DNA of 37,220 nt from contig JAQCJI010000019.1 in NCBI GenBank assembly GCA_027593175.1, positions 1 through 37,220 on the forward strand, read 5' to 3'. The notes under the pieces were generated by a model. That model made no database searches and was not told the origin of the DNA. It saw nothing but the letters and a program-made list of their open reading frames with translations. This DNA is from Bacteroidota bacterium (GTDB lineage: Bacteria > Bacteroidota > Bacteroidia > Cytophagales > Cyclobacteriaceae). Below are positions 33,097-37,220 of this stretch, piece after piece; within the stretch, counting starts at the first letter, position 1; each line of letters opens with the position of its first letter. The position numbers and the translations under genes are program-made.

Positions 33097-34206
33097 ATGA
33101 AAATCAAATCAAAATTTAGCTATCTCATGATCGCCTTGATTGCATCACTTATCCTTGCCTGTAGTGGAGCATCTACTCCTACAGATACAAAGAATCCTTT
33201 GGAAGAATTAGAGAGCCCCAAAGAAGTTTTTTCATCTTCACAACAAGTGGCTACCTTTGCCGGAGGTTGCTTTTGGTGTGTTGAAGCCCCTTTTGAGGAC
33301 TTAAATGGGGTAATTTCAGTTGTTTCGGGCTATGCAGGGGGAAAAGAAAAGAACCCTACTTACGGCGAAGTTGCTGCAGGCAAAACCTCTCATCGGGAAT
33401 CGGTTCAAATCACTTTTGATCCTGAAGTAATCAGCTATGCTGAATTGGTCGATATTTTCTGGCAAACTTTTGATCCTACAGATGTTGGTGGATCGTTTTT
33501 TGATCGAGGCACTCAATATGAGTCTGCTATTTTCTATCAAAATGACCAACAAAAAAAGGTAGCCGAGGAAAGTAAAAAACGCCTGGACCAGTCACGAAGA
33601 TTCTCTAAGCCGGTAATAACTCCCCTTCTTAAATTTACCAATTTTTACCCTGCCGAGGACTACCACCAAGATTACTATAAAAAGAGCCCCCAAGACTACT
33701 ATGCTTATCGCAGAGGTTCAGGCAGAGATGCATTCATTCAAAAACATTGGCCCGAGCTCTCTGCTAAAAAATATCCTTCCCCAACAAAAGGAGAACTTAA
33801 AAGCAGTTTGAACGAACTGCAATACGAGGTTACCATGGAAGGAGCTACCGAATTTGCATTCAACAACGAATACAATGGCAATAAGGAGCAAGGAATCTAT
33901 GTTTGCGTAGTTACTGGGGCTCCCCTATTTAGCTCAAAAGATAAGTATGAATCTGGCTCGGGATGGCCAAGTTTTTCCAAACCAATCGATGCACGGATTA
34001 TTGATAAGCCTGTTGATAAAACGCTCGGAATGATGCGTGTGGAGGTTCGTAGTAAATTAGGAAACTCACACTTAGGGCATGTATTTTACGATGGTCCTGC
34101 ATCTACAAACTTGCGGTATTGCATGAATTCTGCTGCCATGAAGTTTGTCCCAAAATCCCAAATGGAAGCTGCAGGTTATAAAGACTATCTCTGGATAGTG
34201 GATTGA
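33097..34206 (+). CDS. msrAB: Bifunctional peptide-methionine sulfoxide reductase MsrA/MsrB lipoprotein
   Basis: 369 residues from the ATG at 33097 (the frame is open to 33028). The signal peptide ends in LILAC, Cys22, so the enzyme is a lipoprotein that repairs oxidised methionines in the envelope. MsrA domain (about 52-205): catalytic Cys58 in GGCFWC, with FDPTDVGGSFFDRGTQYESAIFY and NFYPAEDYHQDYYKK. MsrB domain (about 225-369): Cys342 in RYCMNS and the segments LFSSKDKYES, GWPSF, GHVF. The zinc-binding CxxC pairs of some MsrBs are absent. Where many MsrBs have a resolving Cys (SGCGWPSF), this one has Ser288 (SGSGWPSF), so regeneration may use another route. The order is MsrA-MsrB. Confidence 0.95.
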   Translation: MKIKSKFSYLMIALIASLILACSGASTPTDTKNPLEELESPKEVFSSSQQVATFAGGCFWCVEAPFEDLNGVISVVSGYAGGKEKNPTYGEVAAGKTSHRESVQITFDPEVISYAELVDIFWQTFDPTDVGGSFFDRGTQYESAIFYQNDQQKKVAEESKKRLDQSRRFSKPVITPLLKFTNFYPAEDYHQDYYKKSPQDYYAYRRGSGRDAFIQKHWPELSAKKYPSPTKGELKSSLNELQYEVTMEGATEFAFNNEYNGNKEQGIYVCVVTGAPLFSSKDKYESGSGWPSFSKPIDARIIDKPVDKTLGMMRVEVRSKLGNSHLGHVFYDGPASTNLRYCMNSAAMKFVPKSQMEAAGYKDYLWIVD

Positions 34207-34242
34207 TCTATAACTCATACAACTCAAAATCAAATTTAGATG

Positions 34243-34857
34243 CTATATAACTAGCTTTCGAAAAGTAAGGTTGATTCTAGAATTTTGTACTTTTTTGATT
34301 TTGGGCAGCTGATGTTCCCAATAGTGCTGGCTTTCGCCTTCCATAAGCAATAAGCTTCCATGGGAGAGTTCAAGACTCACTTTAGGTACTTTTCCGCTGT
34401 AAGGCCTCATTTGAAACGATCGGTTAGCCCCAAAGGTGATCGAGGCTATTTTTGGATTTTTCCCTAAGACAACCTCATTGTCTCGATGCCAACCCATGCT
34501 GTCATGACCATCCCGGTAATAGTTACACAGGACATGTGTAAATTCATGCTGCGTAAAGTCCTGCAACCGTTGCTTAATTCTTTCCAATTCCGGCGTAAAT
34601 GGCAAGGCTTGCATAGCAATTCCAGAATAGCTATAAGGCACCTTAGGATCCCCATAGAGCGCAGTAAGTCGAGGCTGCAGAATTTGTTTACCAAACATCC
34701 AGATTGGTTCATGCTGCCAAAATAATCCATCTTGAAGCACATTGAAATAAAGATCAGCTTCCTCCAAGGATAAGAAATTAGGATAGAAATAGGCTTCCCC
34801 TTGAAAAGGAAGCAGATTAGCAATCGGGGTAGGGATAAGGGAATACTGCATACCCAT
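34243..34857 (-). CDS. AlkB-like Fe(II)/2-oxoglutarate-dependent dioxygenase
   Basis: 204 residues; ATG at 34857 is preferred over the TTG one codon upstream, with a further ATG at 34851. It belongs to the AlkB family, which removes alkyl groups from damaged DNA or RNA bases by oxidation. The iron ligands are seen as His124 and Asp126 in WHRDNE, with the third His in SQHYWEHQLPK, and the 2-oxoglutarate- and substrate-binding Arg residues in RINLTFR near the C-terminus. The segment PRLTALYGDP..YSYSGIAMQALP is typical of bacterial AlkB homologues of the ALKBH2/3-like type. Downstream of the Dabb lipoprotein gene on the same strand with a 66-base gap, and convergent with msrAB. Confidence 0.92.
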   Translation of the reverse strand: MGMQYSLIPTPIANLLPFQGEAYFYPNFLSLEEADLYFNVLQDGLFWQHEPIWMFGKQILQPRLTALYGDPKVPYSYSGIAMQALPFTPELERIKQRLQDFTQHEFTHVLCNYYRDGHDSMGWHRDNEVVLGKNPKIASITFGANRSFQMRPYSGKVPKVSLELSHGSLLLMEGESQHYWEHQLPKIKKVQNSRINLTFRKLVI

Positions 34858-34923
34858 CAACTGAACAAAGACCGGTTTGGTTTGTAATGGGAAGCTAAAA
34901 TTTAATGGAAGACTGCGCCCAAC

Positions 34924-35358
34924 CTACTTTGTAGTCCAGTAATCGATTACGGTCACCTTATCTAAATGTGGGCCTAGTAGACCCACGAATTCCTGATGAG
35001 TGGGATGTGGAATATACGCATCTCGATCTGCATCGGAGTGGAAGGTCACAGTAAAGGCATGCGTTAAGCCCTGGTTGAGTCCTTCGGGACTGGAGTTTAC
35101 TCCCCATTCAAACCCTTTTATTTCGGAGATTTTTGAGGGTAAGACTTGAAATGCTGCTACAATCACATCAATATCTTGCTGGGAGGAAGTTTTTTTAAAT
35201 CCAAAAAGGACTATATGGCGGAGAACAGAATCTGTCATGGCTTCGTTTTTTAGGTTGATTTTTGGGCGAGTACTTGAGTCTGTTTCCTGTTCCTTTTCTT
35301 TGGGAGCACAAGAAAGTAGAAGGAAGAAAGAAATGAGGTAAATTGGGCTATTTTTCAT
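34924..35358 (-). CDS. Dabb (stress-responsive alpha/beta-barrel) lipoprotein
   Basis: 144 residues from the ATG at 35358. The signal peptide ends FFLLLSC, with Cys16 (S-C) as lipidation site, followed by a polar, charged linker. The domain (LRHIVLFGFKKTSSQQDIDVIVAAF...GFEWGVNSSPEGLNQGLTHAFTVTFHSDADRDAYIPHPTHQEF) has the H-x-V-x-F-x-F-K opening and the A-Y-x-x-H-P-x-H end of the Dabb dimeric alpha/beta-barrel family. These dimers are known as stress-response proteins in plants and as cyclases or oxygenases in bacteria; no activity can be assigned here. The frame extends to 35403, but MKNSPIY starts the signal peptide. Confidence 0.85.
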   Translation of the reverse strand: MKNSPIYLISFFLLLSCAPKEKEQETDSSTRPKINLKNEAMTDSVLRHIVLFGFKKTSSQQDIDVIVAAFQVLPSKISEIKGFEWGVNSSPEGLNQGLTHAFTVTFHSDADRDAYIPHPTHQEFVGLLGPHLDKVTVIDYWTTK

Positions 35359-35461
35359 CGGGAATTGGTTGTAGAATGAATCAAAGAAAGTAAGTGGTCG
35401 CACTTCAAAAACGGATTCAGAGAAGTTGCTAAAGCTAAACTTCTAAATTGAAAAATAAAAT

Positions 35462-35498
35462 AAAAAATCCCCAAGCGATAGCATCACCCGGGGATTTT
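35462..35498 (-). terminator. Terminator of the cold-shock operon
   Basis: On the minus strand AAAATCCCC and GGGGATTTT form a 9-bp stem with a 17-base loop, followed by TT and an AT-rich tail. It starts about 20 bases after the csp stop. Confidence 0.78.
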
Positions 35499-35517
35499 AA
35501 ACAAGGAGAAGGTGGGA

Positions 35518-35712
35518 TTACTTAACCACTTTCACGTTTACGGCATTGATGCCTTTCTTTCCTTGTACCAATTCATACTCCACTTTGTCATTTTCACGGA
35601 TTTCGTGAACCAAACCTGTGTGGTGAACGAATACGTCCTCACTGTTATCAGATGGGGTAATGAATCCAAAGCCTTTGGTTGTGTTAAAGAATTTTACTGT
35701 TCCTTCATTCAT
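35518..35712 (-). CDS. CspA-family cold-shock protein
   Basis: 64 residues, a single cold-shock domain (five-stranded OB fold) that binds single-stranded RNA and DNA and melts RNA structure. The two RNA-binding motifs are present: RNP1 as KGFGFI (13-18) and RNP2 as VFVHH (27-31). MNEGTVKFFNTTKGFG is the usual opening. Its ATG lies inside the end of the upstream gene: the overlap ATGAATGA puts the start 8 bases before the upstream TGA, so translation is coupled. Third gene of the helicase operon, followed by a terminator. Confidence 0.96.
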   Translation of the reverse strand: MNEGTVKFFNTTKGFGFITPSDNSEDVFVHHTGLVHEIRENDKVEYELVQGKKGINAVNVKVVK

Positions 35713-35965
35713 GATTTTTGAAATTTTGATTTGTTTTTACTCGATTTTGATTAGACTGATTTGAAATAATTTTTTTTTCTACTGGCGGTTCTGGAGGAGT
35801 TGCTGAAATATTCCCGAATTCATCCACATAAGCGATCATATTGTCTAAGCTTCCGTCTTTTGGCTGCCCTTTTCGCTCTAGTTTCTTTTCAAGTTTATCT
35901 TTCTGCTTTCTCTTTTTAAGTTCTGCCTTTTGTTTTTTGATAAATGTGTTTTGATTTTTTGACAT
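35705..35965 (-). CDS. Small basic protein in the cold-shock operon
   Basis: 86 residues, no known domain. The first 40 residues are extremely lysine-rich (KKQKAELKKRKQKDKLEKKLERK), likely a disordered or helical RNA-binding tail. The middle holds a conserved-looking LDNMIAYVDEFGNISATPPEPP segment, and a Ser/Asn/Gln-rich tail follows. I recall similar small proteins next to cold-shock genes in other Bacteroidota, but I cannot cite a family. It starts nine bases after the helicase stop and its own stop overlaps the csp start by 8 bases. The tight arrangement makes a shared role in RNA remodelling in the cold plausible. Confidence 0.8.
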   Translation of the reverse strand: MSKNQNTFIKKQKAELKKRKQKDKLEKKLERKGQPKDGSLDNMIAYVDEFGNISATPPEPPVEKKIISNQSNQNRVKTNQNFKNHE

Positions 35966-35974
35966 GCAGGTGGT

Positions 35975-37168
35975 TTAGTTTACAAATGTGATGGCATGAC
36001 CTACTTTGCCGGCTCTGCCAGTTCTTCCGATACGATGGATGTAAGCATCCATGGTCATCGGTAGCTGATAATTGATCACATGGCTCACATCAGCTACATC
36101 GATCCCTCTGGCGGCAACATCGGTTGCTACCAACACGCGAATATCCCCACTCTTAAATTCGTCGATCATTCTATTTCGAAAATTCTGAGACTTATCTCCG
36201 TGGATTTGACCGGCTTGAATGCCGGATTGAATTAACTTTTTAGCTAGACGGTCTGCCAACCTTTTTGTTTCAGTAAATAAAATCACCTTCTCCAATTCTG
36301 GATTTGCAAATAAGTCTGCTAATACATCAAACTTATCATGCCCTTCTGGAACACGAATTGTCTGTTGCTCAATATTTTCATTTGTGCTTGCCCCATTAGA
36401 AACTTTCACTTCCACAGGATTAGCTAGTAGGCCATCGATCAATTTCTTTTGTCCTGGCTCCATGGTCGCTGAAAACAAAAGCGTTTGATCTCTTTTACCA
36501 ATCCGAGTGACTAATTTACTAACGTCCAGGATAAAACCCATATCCAACATCCGATCAAACTCATCCAACACTAGGGTGTTGACCTTTCTAAGGTCTAGCA
36601 CTCCCCTATCCGAAAGATCTAATAACCTTCCTGGAGTCCCTACAATCACTTGAAGCTTCCGCCCCAATTTCTGATTGTCCGAGTTGATGTTAGTTCCTCC
36701 AATAAAAGTTGCAGAATACAAAGACATCCCAATAGCAAGACTTTTAAACTCCTCTTCAATTTGCAAAGCCAACTCACGAGTAGGCGTCACCACTAGGGCG
36801 GTATAATTCCGTGAATCTTTAAGTGCATGCTCAATGATAGGAATCAAAAAGGCGGCTGTTTTTCCTGAACCTGTCTTCGAAATTGCCATAATATCCCTTC
36901 CTTGAAGGAGAGGTTCTATAGATTGCTCTTGTATGGTTGTCAGCGTTTCATATCCTTTTGCAAGGATATTTTGAAGCAACTTGGGACTTAATCCCAATGC
37001 TGTAAAGGTTTTTTCAGTTCGAAATCCATCCTGTCCACTAGGTTGCGCTTTCTTGACGAAGAGCCTAGGGTCAAGTGTAGATTCCTTCTTCTTAATCTGT
37101 CTTCGATCTAGATTTGAACCCCGAGCTGGAGTAGATGGCCTAATATTTTTTCTGGTAAAATGATTCAT
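35975..37168 (-). CDS. DEAD-box RNA helicase
   Basis: 397 residues. All core motifs are present: the isolated Phe55 and Q-motif Gln80 (GYETLTTIQEQS), Walker A SKTGSGKT (97-104), PTRELALQ, TPGR, motif II as VLDEFDRMLD with DEFD (202-205) instead of DEAD, SATM, the second RecA domain with VATDVAARGIDV, and HRIGRTGRAGKVG. The N-terminal 50 residues are basic and polar. It stops soon after motif VI, with no C-terminal RNA-binding extension, so it belongs to the short RhlE-like group. First of the three cold-shock genes. The upstream 52 bases reach the window edge, so its promoter may be partly outside. Confidence 0.95.
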   Translation of the reverse strand: MNHFTRKNIRPSTPARGSNLDRRQIKKKESTLDPRLFVKKAQPSGQDGFRTEKTFTALGLSPKLLQNILAKGYETLTTIQEQSIEPLLQGRDIMAISKTGSGKTAAFLIPIIEHALKDSRNYTALVVTPTRELALQIEEEFKSLAIGMSLYSATFIGGTNINSDNQKLGRKLQVIVGTPGRLLDLSDRGVLDLRKVNTLVLDEFDRMLDMGFILDVSKLVTRIGKRDQTLLFSATMEPGQKKLIDGLLANPVEVKVSNGASTNENIEQQTIRVPEGHDKFDVLADLFANPELEKVILFTETKRLADRLAKKLIQSGIQAGQIHGDKSQNFRNRMIDEFKSGDIRVLVATDVAARGIDVADVSHVINYQLPMTMDAYIHRIGRTGRAGKVGHAITFVN

Positions 37169-37220
37169 AAGTTGGTTTTAAACTTTCGAAGGCTGCATTT
37201 CTAGTCGACCAAGTTGGTAC

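Overview
The window looks like chromosomal DNA of a Bacteroidota bacterium, probably a Cytophagales member near Cyclobacteriaceae/Algoriphagus. Support: a type IX secretion Plug-type (DUF5103) protein, a PUR-like DUF3276 protein, a Lacal_2735-type microprotein, YwqK/MORN-like exported repeats, Bacteroidota-style lipoproteins, few Shine-Dalgarno sequences, and several TAnnTTTG (-7) boxes, some with an upstream TTG (-33). No tRNA, rRNA, transposase, integrase or phage gene is visible. Base composition looks even, so this reads as mostly core genome.

Layout. 1-4.4 kb: the 3'-part of a large zinc metalloprotease, then an M3 oligopeptidase. 4.4-9.4 kb: a TPR lipoprotein, a mitochondrial-type aconitase (-) and a LuxC-type acyl-CoA reductase (-). 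9.5-13.8 kb (+): a dicluster ferredoxin, DUF3276, an AI-2E-type permease overlapping ychF by one base, and a stand-alone Cas6-like protein with its own putative promoter and terminator. 13.9-17.1 kb (-): ABC-F ATPase followed by the T9SS Plug-type protein. 17.2-18.4 kb (+): a sorbosone/PQQ-type sugar dehydrogenase lipoprotein. 18.5-22.9 kb (-): a TetR regulator coupled to an AarF/UbiB kinase, HslV, and the pyruvate dehydrogenase E2 subunit. 23.0-26.3 kb (+): YheT-like hydrolase, SRAP protein, KASIII-like enzyme and an unknown protein, closely packed. 26.5-28.3 kb (+): a YwqK-type repeat protein and the microprotein. 28.3-30.7 kb: a cupin (-), a ROK regulator (+) and a small zinc-ribbon protein (-). 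30.8-32.9 kb (-): a DUF1080 protein and a Tat-exported Gfo/Idh oxidoreductase in one unit. 33.1-35.4 kb: an MsrA-MsrB fusion lipoprotein (+), AlkB-like dioxygenase (-) and a Dabb lipoprotein (-). 35.5-37.2 kb (-): a DEAD-box helicase, a small basic protein and a CspA-type protein, overlapping or nearly so, which look like a cold-shock operon.

The most unusual item is the Cas6-family protein at 12932-13822. There is no CRISPR array and no other cas gene anywhere in the window, and the usual active-site histidine region of Cas6 appears to lack a histidine. It is a candidate for an RNA-binding or RNA-processing protein used outside CRISPR immunity. Other points worth attention are the small protein inside the cold-shock operon, the DUF3276 gene whose best start is TTG, probable leaderless starts of two minus-strand genes, and the unknown protein attached to the KASIII gene.
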